Shown here piece by piece: positions 12,016-21,754 of a stretch of DNA of 64,000 nucleotides. Position numbers and translations under genes: made by a program. Within the stretch, counting starts at the first letter, position 1, and each line of letters opens with the position of its first letter. Location of the stretch: contig CM022301.1 of the NCBI GenBank assembly GCA_011799875.1, positions 213,301,888-213,365,887 on the forward strand, read 5' to 3'. Source of the stretch: Thinopyrum elongatum. Taxonomy: Eukaryota > Streptophyta > Magnoliopsida > Poales > Poaceae. Below the pieces are notes generated by a model, which made no database searches, was not told where the DNA came from, and saw only the letters and a program-made list of their open reading frames with translations.

Positions 12016-12590
12016 ATCACGCCATGCCAGAGATCAGTCTCTATCTCCTCTTGGATTTTCCTCAACTCAGCACAAGCACCTTGCTGTGCATCAGCAGTTG
12101 ACCTGGGTGTAGTCACACCAGGGACTCTCTCTCTGATCTGAACTCTCACATCGACTATCTGATGATGTGCCCCCGCGGTGGACATGGTTTGGCATCGAGT
12201 GCGGCGTGGAAACGCTGTGGTCACGCGGAGACCACGCGTTTGACCTGCCAAAACTCGCGCTCTGTACATGGGACCCTCGGGGTCGTCCGTTTCTTCGACT
12301 CGCTCGACACCTCTCCATGTCTAGGAGCTTCGCTCCGTCGCCGTACTTCTCCTGGACCCCTCTTCCCCCTCTCCCGTCCCCTCCATCGCGGTGTAGCCGG
12401 CGTGCCCGTACCCTGTCGTCTCTGCCGCCGTCGAGTCTAGTCGACCGAGCCATCCCGAGCTCGCCTGAGTCCTCTCCGATCCTCCGCGAAGCCCGTAGAT
12501 GCCTCTCCCCTCCTCCAGGCAAGCTCCCGAAGCTCCGGGACGCCGGCGCTCGTGTCACCGCGGCCGTGCTCGGCCTCCCTCGCTGCTCGC

Positions 12591-12600
12591 CTATATATAG
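12591..12600 (+). promoter_or_regulatory. TATA box of LTR K
   Basis: CTATATATAG in a GC-rich context, 108 bp upstream of an ATG in strong context (GCCGCCATGGCC, ATG at 12708). Likely marks the U3/R transcription start region. Confidence 0.55.
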
Positions 12601-12707
12601 GCCACCTAAGCCCTTCCCAACCTCACCATCGCACTCGCCACCCTCGACTACCCCTCCCTAGCCATATACCCAAGCTCCAGGACCTCTCCTCGCCGCCACT
12701 CGCCGCC

Positions 12708-13154
12708 ATGGCCGCCGCCACCATCCTCCTAAATTCGCCCATCTCCGGCTCTTCCCGCCTCCGCCGAGCCCTCTGTCGGCCTACCCCATCGCCGGAGACC
12801 ACCCCTGCCCCTTTCCCCTACCGCTGCAGCCACCGGAACTCCTCCCTCGCCGTGGAGCCGCCGCTCTCGGCCACCGTTGCCGCGGTCCACTCCAGCAGCC
12901 CCGTGGCCGACGCGGCCACCCTCAGGCGCGGGATGGAGCGGCGCGCCCATCCCCGTTGGCGCCCTAGCCTGCCGTGGCCTTCTACCACCGGTACCGGCGA
13001 GGCCGCCGCTCCTGCTGGTCTCGGTCGGGGGAGAGAAGAGGAGGAGGAGGAAGAAGGAGAGGGAGAAGAGAGAAAGAGGTGGGGCCCGCCTGTCATTCTG
13101 ATGAGGAAGTCAACCCCCGGGCCCGCTGTCTTAAGTGGAAGCGTATTTGGCTAA
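12708..13154 (+). other. Open frame in LTR K downstream of the TATA box
   Basis: 148 codons from an ATG in strong plant context. The first 70 residues are rich in Ala, Ser, Pro and Arg with almost no acidic residues, resembling a plastid transit peptide by composition. It ends in an acidic Glu tract (near 13040-13070) and a short tail. GC-rich LTR cores commonly show such frames by chance and no family is recognised, so a protein product is doubtful. Confidence 0.2.
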
Positions 13155-15133
13155 TTACGCTTTCCCTATTCGGAAGATGTATTTTCTCAGAATGCGCTTT
13201 CTCTTTTTCAGCTCAGCCGGCCGAAACAGTTAGTTTGTGAACGTTCACTGTTTAGTCACTTTTCTGCCTAAAAAGTGAACGGCCACAACTTTTTGCTCGT
13301 AACTCCGATCGAGGTGAATCCAAAGCCCACTTCTTCGTCTCTTCGAGCCCATTCCGTTGGTACCATTTTCATAATGTTTTGACACTGTGAAAATGACGAT
13401 TTTTCCCTTGCCCGTAAACAGACCCCTCCGGGAGAGAACTGTTTCCGGCAATCGTATCCGCGGATTCTCCGCACTTCTCCTCGATGGTTCCTTCGTCCCT
13501 AGGCAAGCCACGACAGCCACTTGCATGATGGATTTGCAGTAGCTATGGTTTCCTACTTGAATAGTTATTTAATGTGTGCATGTTATTCTGTCTGAAAATA
13601 CTATATATGATCATCCTTACATTCTGTCCATGTGCATCTTGCTAGTTATCAAGTAGTCGTTGGTAGCATTATGCTCATGGTTAATACTGGCAGTCGTTCA
13701 TGCTAAGATGATGACATGTCTGCATGTTTCGTTATCAGTTGTTATGATTCATCCTGTTATCATGGCTCAGCACATCATCATCATTCAAGTTAAACAAGAT
13801 GTTAAGCGAACTTGAACACCTATTGGCTGAGTCATAGTGCGGACCGAAGCGAGCTCACCAGTGCAACCACACTTGCTGGGATGGGGTAGCCATAATTCGG
13901 TCTATTGTCATGCCTCTCGCCAGTACCTCCAACTAGGGGAGGTTATGAGCGCGTGCTACCCTGGCCCGGTAGGCGGCTATAACCTCGTGAACCCAGTTTT
14001 GGTATTGAGCTTAGATCCCCGTTTGGGACAGTTTTGTTTGGCCACGACGGTGGCAGGTGTCGGAAGGACACAGGGGTCACCCATGACATAGCCCAAAGGG
14101 GAGTGTGTCGGAGTGGCCGGGAGAGTGCCATGCAATAGATTGGGTTTTGTCGGAACGTCGTTGGTCCACCCGAATGGGAGCACGAGGCCATGAGTTCCGT
14201 GGTGTGGGTACAGTGTACTAACCTCTGCAGAGTGTATATAATCTATCGATAGCCGCGTCCTCGGATATGGGCACAATTCGTAGTAGGACACACTATGGGT
14301 CAACAGTATAATAATCTTGCTTATAACAACCCAGTTCGATGAGAAAGAAGTTGGTTGATCTTTACGTGATCGTGAGAGTATCACCGTGGTATCGAGGATA
14401 CCGATGTTGGTTGATCGTGATCACGAGAGGAACACCGTGGTTTGGTGTTGTGTGGTGATCTCGGGTAAAGACCAAGCTCCTTGTGATCATGCTATCACTA
14501 TGGTATTGCAATACCAAGTTTGGTTGGTCCCGAGGTTATCATGTGGCACACTTGATGGTAAGTTCTTACATGTGGTGGTTACGAGGTAACCCCGAACAGA
14601 GTAAGTTACATCATGATAGCTTTAACCTGTTGCATGTAGTCTACGCCAAGCCATGTTTATATTGTTCTAGCATCATCATGTTTACACCTGCTTAACCTGT
14701 AAATGCCATGCTGTTGCTTGTCTTGACTGCTTTGGTTGCTGTGAGCTTGCGAGTACATTCAAAGTACTCACCTGGCGTGTCATGCCAGTTTGCAGGTCAT
14801 GCCATGATTGCTTGCTTGTTGAGGATCCCGAGTTTGCGATCTAGGATACGCGTTCCAGCCAGAGTCCCTGCGGAGTGGAGTCCATCACCGCCATCATTGT
14901 TCTGCTGCCGAGAGGATACTCCGTTTCCTCGGGTTGTTTCGCTGTTAGCATAGAGCTACCCTGGGCAGGCGTAGTGTCGCCGTGCCGATGTATTCCATGT
15001 ACCCTTATAACCTTATTCATAGTAATAAAGAGCTGATTTGTTCTATGCCAACAGTGCCGTATTCTAGAAGACTTGTCTCTGGGCTGGAATACGGGGCGTT
15101 CCGATTTCCTCCGAGCCGGGGTGCCACAAGCAT

Positions 15134-15145
15134 TGGTATCAGAGC
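15134..15145 (+). promoter_or_regulatory. Primer-binding site of element K
   Basis: TGGTATCAGAGC, complementary to the 3' end of initiator Met-tRNA, starting 5 bp after the LTR end. Supports the LTR boundary and orientation. Confidence 0.85.
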
Positions 15146-17387
15146 AGGTCTGGCTGTAGGACGCCCTAGACCGCGCCAGTGTTAGTAACCGGTAGTATAG
15201 GATCCAGTTAGTTGCTGCACTTGTTTGCTGCATTTGCTTGTGCATAGCATGCATGTAGATTAATTATTTTATCACTAACGGTTAACCTGGTGAGTGTAGG
15301 TGGCATCGGTTCTGATCCACTACCTGCACCCTCCAGTGGCATCCTCGTTCCTTGGTGTGGTGTCATCTTCGTCCCAGCGGAGTGATGCCAAGGTGTTTGG
15401 TAGTGTCGATCCCTTGCAGGATTGATGCACAGGTACCACACCAATATATTCTCTTCAGCCACCCCTATAGGTTCGGTGATAGACATGTTTCTATCCCGGA
15501 TCGTGCCATCCCTCTAGCCGCTTTGGCAACCCTTACTGATCTTAGTTATCAGAAAAGGGCAATGCCGCAAGCCTTTCTTTTCATCACTTATCCCACTCTG
15601 CCATCCATTCCCTGGACAAGTACGGTTTCTTCCGTACGCTTGATGATGATGTGGTCATGACCTCCGTGTTCCGACCCACGATCACCATGTCTGTCCCCGC
15701 CTCTGTCTTCATCCAGCTACAACCAGTGTTAAGCCCGTGTTTGGTGTAGCTTTGTTTACACCAACCCATTCCACACGTGGATTCACTTTCTTGCACACCG
15801 CCACAGCATGTTAGAACGTAGTACCGGAGTTTCCGCGAGATTTGTGTACTTAGGTAGGCATGCATACTATTGCTGTGGATAGCTGTATATTATGATATTG
15901 CCTGTGTGTTATCTTGTTGCTTTGTGTGTTTTAGTCTTTTCTTTTGCTTCTTTCTTTGGGCCCATGGTGTTACCTTATTTTCCCCTTATGGAAGTTGCTC
16001 ACCGACACCGGACTCAAAGAATCAGTGAAGAGGCAAGCATTTGGAAGCTCAGCTCAACAATATGGAAATTTTCCGCCGACTGCCTGATATTGGGAATATC
16101 TGGTCTGACCACAAATGGTATTCTGGATGGATTATCAGCATCAAATATACACAGTGTGCAATTTTCACAACAGTAATGATCAATTCAGCAAGAAGGATAG
16201 TCGAACAACTTTCTTCATACAACAAGTGGCCGACAATAGTAACATCAAGGTATATATATCTGCACCCAATTCACATATGGCAAAAAGAAAGCTTCAGATG
16301 TAAGCAACTCAGTCTTCCTTCACAAGCTATCTGAGAAGCGTACAACGCAAGGGTTCCTGTGCCTTCCTCGGCATGACACATGGACATCTTGCGATGCAAG
16401 CATGCTATCCCGGCAGAAGCTTCAGGCATAAGCTATTCAGCCTTCCTCAGCAAGATATTCGCAATGGCTTCCAACACAAGCCAAGCAACCTTCGTCAGTA
16501 AGGCATCACATCCTCACCAGTACAAGATAATTCCCAGTCAGTTGGCTGCATATGACCATGCATCCCAAGGATCAGCTCCACAACAGTTTGGTCAAAAGGC
16601 AAGAATCGGCCAGGATGCAAGTCTGCCTCAGAAATCAAATGTCCAGCTACACATGTTTCCATAGATATGGTGAACATGCTGCCAAGGTTATACGAGTTAC
16701 TCATATAATGATGACAGCCCGTGAGCTGTATGGGACGCTACTGAACCCTTGCCTGCCTTTCTTTAGTAACGGCACCACGCCTGTGTCTGAGCTGCTTTCG
16801 GCCGTCCGGGGTGGATGCCGACTTTATATTTCTCTTGTCAGCAACTGGCCCGTGTTCTGAGCTGCTTTTCGGCCGTCTCGGACAGTTGTTGAATTTCTTT
16901 CTGTAGTAGTGACCCTATGCTCTGAGCTGCTTTTCGGCCATCTTAGGGAACTGCTACTTTCTTCTTATCGACACCGTCTCATGCTCTGAGCTGCTTTTCA
17001 GCCTCTTGAGTCGGGGTTGAGTTACTCCAGTAATGTCCCAGATCTGAGTTGTAAAGACCGTTCTGGTGGCTACTGGTTTATTTGCCAGTTTCATTCAAGG
17101 GTTCAGATGATCGTTACCCTACAGCCACAACTAGTAAGGTAATATGTCTGCCGGAATATTTTACCTGGCAGTACCCATGGTCACCCGAAGAATCAAGAAT
17201 ACATAAGGCCAAGCTCTTTCAGCTAAGGATCCAGGCAAAGAAAACCATAATGAAGCAGCAAGATTGGCCATACAGGTATGATAATGGTTACATGATCAAC
17301 ATGGTATAGATACCCAGAACAGTATGATCATCCAGCCCATCCATTTAACCTAGCCAGCTCCACGGTCCAGTGGGGCCTAGCTGGGCT
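15146..17387 (+). mobile_element. Truncated internal region of element K
   Basis: No intact gag or pol. Short degenerate plus-strand frames occur (16041-16334; Gln-rich 16380-16664; 17082-17309), none of recognised family. A 65-70 bp repeat lies at 16786-17010. There is no RT or integrase motif and no second LTR; the region stops somewhere before the CACTA1 subterminal repeats. Probably a non-autonomous or deleted internal domain. Confidence 0.5.
16786..17010 (+). repeat. Four-copy 64-70 bp repeat in element K
   Basis: TCTGAGCTGCTTTTCGGCC (or a close variant) begins at 16786, 16856, 16921 and 16985. The core of about 20 bp is conserved while the spacers differ. Confidence 0.8.
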
Positions 17388-17560
17388 CTTTGCCGTCTGC
17401 TGGCAGACGGCAAAGAATGCACTGATGGCAAACTATATCTTTGCCATGAGTCCATTCTTTGCTGTCTACTTTTTGGAAGCGGACGGCAAACACCTTCTGT
17501 GCCATCTGCTAGCAGACGACAAAGAACTGACTGATGGCAAATTCTCTGATTCCAATAGTG
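17388..17560 (-). repeat. CACTA1 right terminus with subterminal repeats
   Basis: Direct and inverted copies of CTTTGCCGTCTGC / GCAGACGGCAAAG-like motifs at 17390-17415, 17440-17455, 17480-17520 and 17530-17541, ending in CCAATAGTG (minus strand CACTATTGG). Such clustered motifs are the usual transposase-binding regions of CACTA elements. Confidence 0.8.
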
Positions 17561-17643
17561 ACTCCCGGACATTTTGACCACCGCATCGCGGAAATATCCT
17601 TTGTTCTTGTTTCGTGCTATTTTTCTGACAGGTCTAGTTCGTC

Positions 17644-18030
17644 ATGGCTCCCGAAAGGCTCCGTACCAAGCACCGTATTGTGCAACCATCGCCGGGCAAA
17701 TGCCCCTATAGCGAGGTCTACTATGAGTGGTCGTCAGGAGAGGAGAACCATGTTCAAGAAGGAGGACAAGCCATGCCCATGGAGAAAACTGCAGAGGAGG
17801 GAGATATCCTTCAACCCTTTTATGATCATCTCTCCTCATCTGAGATTGAAGCCCTAAGGATCTTTGAAAAAATTTGTGTTCAGAATACTTATCTCACTCG
17901 TGAAGTTATTTTGTTGGAGGAGCAAAACATCACCCTTCGGTGCATTAGTCGTAAATTGGAGTATCTGCTAAGGTTGAAAGACAAGCCCACCACTTCATCA
18001 CCACCACCATCACCGAAGAAAGAAACTTGA
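17644..18030 (+). CDS. ORF3 of element A (small coiled-coil protein, env position)
   Basis: A 128-residue open frame from an ATG following GTC. N-terminal third basic (KHR, GKCPY), middle acidic (about residues 38-62), then a leucine-rich segment (about 70-112) with heptad-like spacing suggesting a coiled coil, ending in a Pro/Ser run and KKET. No signal peptide or membrane segment, so it is not an envelope protein despite lying downstream of pol. The D counterpart (54056-54478) has the same layout but a largely different sequence. Athila-lineage elements often have an extra ORF here; its function is unknown. It is uninterrupted, so it is listed as a CDS, but expression is unproven. Confidence 0.55.
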   Translation: MAPERLRTKHRIVQPSPGKCPYSEVYYEWSSGEENHVQEGGQAMPMEKTAEEGDILQPFYDHLSSSEIEALRIFEKICVQNTYLTREVILLEEQNITLRCISRKLEYLLRLKDKPTTSSPPPSPKKET

Positions 18031-18039
18031 GTACACTGG

Positions 18040-18097
18040 TATGGGCACTCCCCTTGGCTTGTGCCAAGCTTGGGGGAGGTACCCCGATATCGTATCA
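18040..18097 (+). repeat. Conserved hairpin block after ORF3 (element A)
   Basis: Contains CTTGGC-TTGT-GCCAAG and a following GGGG-AGGTA-CCCC hairpin. Nearly identical to 54487-54545 in element D although the adjacent ORF3 sequences have diverged. Confidence 0.75.
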
Positions 18098-19521
18098 CCT
18101 TCACTTTTATTATCTTTACCTATTTTAGTTCGATCCTTAGTTATTTCGTGATTTAGTCGAATAAAAGTTTAGTATGATCTATTTTTGAGTGCTAGTTTCG
18201 TGATCTATCTATCTATGTAATTGAGTCAAGAGTTATATAATAAAGAGTAGTTTGAATTTTTGCTTCTTTACTTTTATGTTTCAATCCTAGCAATGAAAAT
18301 AAGGAAAAAGGTATATGCTAATATTATGGAAAGTAATGACATTACATATGGAAAAGTATAACTGGTAAAATTTATTGAAAGTTGTCAAACATAACATTGG
18401 TCAATGATGCAATTCATGCAAAAATTACTAAGGGAAGAGAAGATTCACATGCAAATACACTATCTTGGACATCTTTTATGATTGTGAGCCCCCATTAAGT
18501 ATTTTATGCCAAATTGTTGAGGTTGGATAAGGAAGACAACATAATGAATTATGTTTGCTTATATTCACATAGAAGTTATATTGTCATAGATCTTCCAATA
18601 TGTGGTGCTTGCCCAATATCTTTGCTAGCCAAAAATCCGCACCAAGTAGAGATACTACTTCTGCATCCAAAAACCTTACACCCAGTTTCATGTCATGAGA
18701 GTCCACTATACCTACCTATGGATTGAATAAGATCCTTCAAGTAAGTTGTCATCGGTGCATAAAGCAATAAAAATTGCTTCTAAAATATGTTTGATCTTTT
18801 ATTGTAAGGGAAAATAAGCATTGTACGAACTTGTGATGGTAAAGAAATAAAAGTGAGAGACTGCATAATAAAGGTTGCTATCACAAGGGGCAATATAACA
18901 TGACATTCGTTTGCACTAAGAGCTTTTGCATCCAAAAACAAAAAGCACATGACAACCTCTGCTTCCCTCTTCGAAGGGCCTATCTTTTACTTTTATATAT
19001 TTACTTTTTATGCAAGAGTCAATAGTGTTCTCCTCTATTCCTTTTTATTTTTCTCTTTTGAAAGCATCATGTCGCGGGGAAAGATCTAGGCACATATATC
19101 CAGTTGGATATGAGTGATCATGAGTTATTATTGTTGACATCACCCTAGAGGTGAATAAGTTAGGAGGCGAAATTATAAGCCCCTATCTTTCTATGTGTTT
19201 GGCTGAAACTTTTTGCTCCATATATATGTTGTGTGTGTTAGCAATCATGGAAGACTAAATGATGGTTCAATATGTGGACTTGCTAAAAAGCTCCGACATG
19301 AGAACATAGTTTGTTAGTTTTCAAGACAGTTTGTGCCTTATACTTCGTTGTTGTGATTAATTGTTACTTCCTCATGAGAAGTTCTATAATAATGAACATT
19401 GCTGTTATAATAATAATCATGATGCTACTATGTCCGTATTTTGTTTTTATCGACACCTCTCTCTCTAAACATGTGGACATGATTTTCGATATTGGCTTCC
19501 GCTTGAGGACAAGCGAGGTCT
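18098..19521 (+). other. 3' non-coding region of element A
   Basis: About 1.4 kb, AT-rich, no gene. Collinear with D 54546-55547 and partly with C 46380-47418 and B 31000-31960 (shared blocks: TTGGACATCTTTTATGA near 18463, LDKEDN-like frame at 18514, TCTGCTTCCCTCTTCGAAGG near 18958). These shared blocks imply a common 3' region for otherwise different families. Confidence 0.65.
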
Positions 19522-19534
19522 AAGCTTGGGGGAG
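19522..19534 (+). promoter_or_regulatory. Polypurine tract of element A
   Basis: AAGCTTGGGGGAG directly before the 3' LTR; the standard plus-strand primer position. Confidence 0.8.
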
Positions 19535-19535
19535 T

Positions 19536-21047
19536 TAATACATCCATTTTGCATCATTATTTCTTACTGTTATTTATAGTGTTTTTAATCAACATAGCAC
19601 TTTGTGGAGCAATTCTAATGCCTTTTCTCTCTTAATATGCAAGTTTACATGAAGAGGGAGATTGCCGGCAGCTGGAATTCTGGACCTGAAAAAGCTACGT
19701 CAGAGATACCTATTCTGCACATCTCCAAATGAGCTAAAGTTTATGGAGATTTATTTTGGAATAAATAAAAAATACTGGAGCAAATAAGTACCAGAGGGGG
19801 CCACCCAGGTGCCCACAAGGCACCAGGGCGCGCCCACCCCCACCCCCAGGCGCGCCCTGGTGGCTTGTGGGGCCCCTGGCCAGCCTCCGGTGCCCATCTT
19901 CTGGTATATAAGCCCATTTTCCCTAGAAAAAATAAAGGTAGGACTTTCGGGATGGAGCGCCGTCGTCTCGAGGAAGAACTTGGGCAGGAGCACTTTTGCT
20001 CTCCGGCGGAGCAATTTCGCCGGGGATATTCCCTCCGGGAGGGGAAATCGAAGCCATCATCATCACCAACAACCCTCTCATTGTGGGAGGACCAATCTTC
20101 ATCAACATCTTCACAAGCACCATCTCATCTCAAACCCTAGTTCATCTCTTGTATTCAATCTTTGTATCAAAACCTCAGATTGGTACCTGTGTGTTGCTAG
20201 TAGTGTTGATTACATCTTGTAGTTGATGCTAGTTGGTTTATTTGGTAGAAGATCATATGTTCAGACCTATTATGCTATTTAATACCCCTCTGATCTTGGA
20301 CATGAACATGATGTGTGAGTAGTTACTTTTGTTCTTGAGGACATGGGAGAAGTCTTGTCATAAGTAATCATGTGAATTTGGTATTCGTTCGATATTTTGA
20401 TGATATGTATGTTGTTGATTCCCTTAGTGGTATTATGTGAACGTCGACTACATGACACTTCACCATCTTTGGGCCTAAGGGAATGCATTATGGAGTACTA
20501 ATTAGATGATGGGTCGCTAGAGTGACAGAAGCTTAAACCCTAGTTTATGCGCTATTCCGTAAGGGGCTGATTTGGATCCATATGTCTAATGCTATGGTTA
20601 GATTTATCTTAATTCTTCTTTCCTAGTTGCGGATGCTTGCGAGGGGGTTAATCATAAGTGGGAGGCTTGTTCAAGTAAGAACAGCACCCAAGCACGGGTC
20701 CACCCACATATCAAATTATCAAAGTAGTGAACCCGAATCAAACAAACATGATCAAAGTGACTAGACGAAATTCCCATGTGTCCTCAAGAACACTTTGCTT
20801 ATTATAAGAGGCTGTTCCGGCCTGTCCTTTGCTAAAAAAAAGGATTGGGCTACCTTGCTACACCTTAGTTACTATTGTCACTTGTTACAAATTATCTTGC
20901 TATCAAACTACTCGTTACCGATAATTTCAGTGCTTGCAGAAAATACCTTGCTGAAAACCACTTGTCATTCCTTCTGCTCCTCGTTGGGTTCGACACTCTT
21001 ACTTATCGAAAGGACTATGATGGATCCCCTATACTTGTGGGTCATCA
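19536..21047 (+). mobile_element. 3' LTR of element A
   Basis: 1512 bp, starts TAATACATCCATTTTGC (canonical TG mutated to TA) and ends ...GTGGGTCATCA. Homologous over its length to the 5' LTR of D (47419-48923). Contains a GC-rich hairpin (19812-19871) and a TATA box at 19915 (GTATATAAGC). Confidence 0.88.
19812..19871. repeat. GC-rich U3 hairpin, LTR A
   Basis: Arms 19812-19834 and 19849-19871, 22 of 23 positions paired, 14 nt loop; 43 bp upstream of the TATA box at 19915. Confidence 0.9.
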
Positions 21048-21238
21048 CTTTACTCCTACAAAGTACTTCTAGTTTCATGCTTGTTCTAGGTAAAGCGAAC
21101 GTTAAGTGTGCGTAGAGTTGTATCAATGGTCGATAGAACTTGAAGAGAATATAAATTCTACCTTTACCTCCTCGTTGGGTTCAACACTCTTATTTATCGA
21201 AAAAGCTACAATTGATCCCCTATACCTGTGGGCTATCA
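21048..21238 (+). mobile_element. LTR remnant E' (3' end of an E-type LTR)
   Basis: Matches the last 190 bp of LTR E (56890-57083) and ends at the LTR terminus ...GGGCTATCA. Its 5' part is cut by the insertion of element A, so it is older than A. Confidence 0.8.
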
Positions 21239-21754
21239 GCAACCCAACATGATATGTCCGAAATTACCTTGGGTCAATGGACAACCGACACTTGTCCAAC
21301 GGTCGGATTTCGAACACACGTGGCTGCTTGGCTTTGGCTACAAGCAAAGTTGACTTATCCACCTCAAGATAGGATTTTCTCTCATTGTATTCACTCAAAG
21401 ACATAGGATTTGGATTGAGCATCACGTCAGTTTTCTGACTTTGTTCACATGGACCCCACTTGATAGTTCGGTGGTTCCTATGACTCAAGAAAGAAGAAAA
21501 TGAAACTACGAAAGAAACTATGTCTTTGCACTTCAATGTCTTCAAACTTCACGTGTCATTATCTTTGACACGAATGTCTTCACGAACCACCAATGTCTTC
21601 ATACATTTTTAGGGGTCATCTTCGATGGGTAAACCGAATCAATAGGGACTTCTACCTGTGTTCTCCTGTGAATCTCACAAACACGTTAGTCCCTCAACCA
21701 AGTTTGTTGTCAATACTCCAAAACCAACTAGGGGTGGCACTAGATGCACTTACA
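21239..21754 (-). mobile_element. LTR fragment M (minus strand)
   Basis: Minus strand starts TGTAAGTGCATCTAGTGCC at 21754 and runs left until interrupted by E' at 21238. No coding capacity. It resembles an LTR start common in Triticeae sequences; the family is not resolved. Confidence 0.6.

Larger units (their letters stand above)
10929..15128 (+). mobile_element. LTR K (about 4.2 kb, TGTAACACCC type) of a Gypsy-like element
   Basis: Starts TGTAACACCCTGG and ends ...GGTGCCACA, immediately before a TGGTATCAGAGC primer-binding site, so this is a 5' LTR reading right. Layout: AT-rich start with a degenerate repeat array (about 11168-12015), GC-rich promoter-like core (12150-13130) with TATA at 12591, then unique sequence to the end with CAATAAAG-type signals near 15022. 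No matching 3' LTR is present to the right, so the element is truncated. The exact end could be 15128 or 15132. Confidence 0.8.
1..17560 (-). mobile_element. CACTA DNA transposon 1, right-hand part with two nested LTR insertions
   Basis: Two transposon genes read leftward (TNP2-type transposase at 5860-9550, Ptta/En-Spm-like gene at 1-5758). On the minus strand the right terminus reads CACTATTGGAATC from 17560 inward, preceded by repeated TTTGCC(G/A)TC motifs typical of grass CACTA subterminal regions. The 3 bp after the end are ACT, and element A sequence resumes there. The left terminus lies outside the window, so the target duplication cannot be confirmed. A solo LTR (1735-5688) and a truncated LTR element (10929 to about 17385) sit inside. 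Assigning 17388-17560 and the transposase genes to one element is inference from orientation and spacing. Confidence 0.75.
17561..21047 (+). mobile_element. Element A, 3' part of an Athila-like Gypsy retrotransposon
   Basis: Begins inside the region upstream of its third ORF, cut by CACTA1 at the point where the equivalent D sequence reads CCCCGAACG (D 53980). Contains ORF3 (17644-18030), a long non-coding region, polypurine tract and 3' LTR (19536-21047). It is collinear with the 3' part of element D (53980-55547), the same family. The 5' part should lie beyond the window's left edge. Confidence 0.8.

Noticed and set aside
15134..15145. tRNA-like sequence TGGTATCAGAGC (also at 63915)
   Set aside because: Only 12 nt complementary to a tRNA 3' end next to an LTR: a primer-binding site, not a tRNA gene.
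17388..17560. Inverted TTTGCCGTC motifs as a microRNA hairpin
   Set aside because: They match the multi-copy subterminal repeat pattern of CACTA elements and end at a CACTA terminus; no single long stem.
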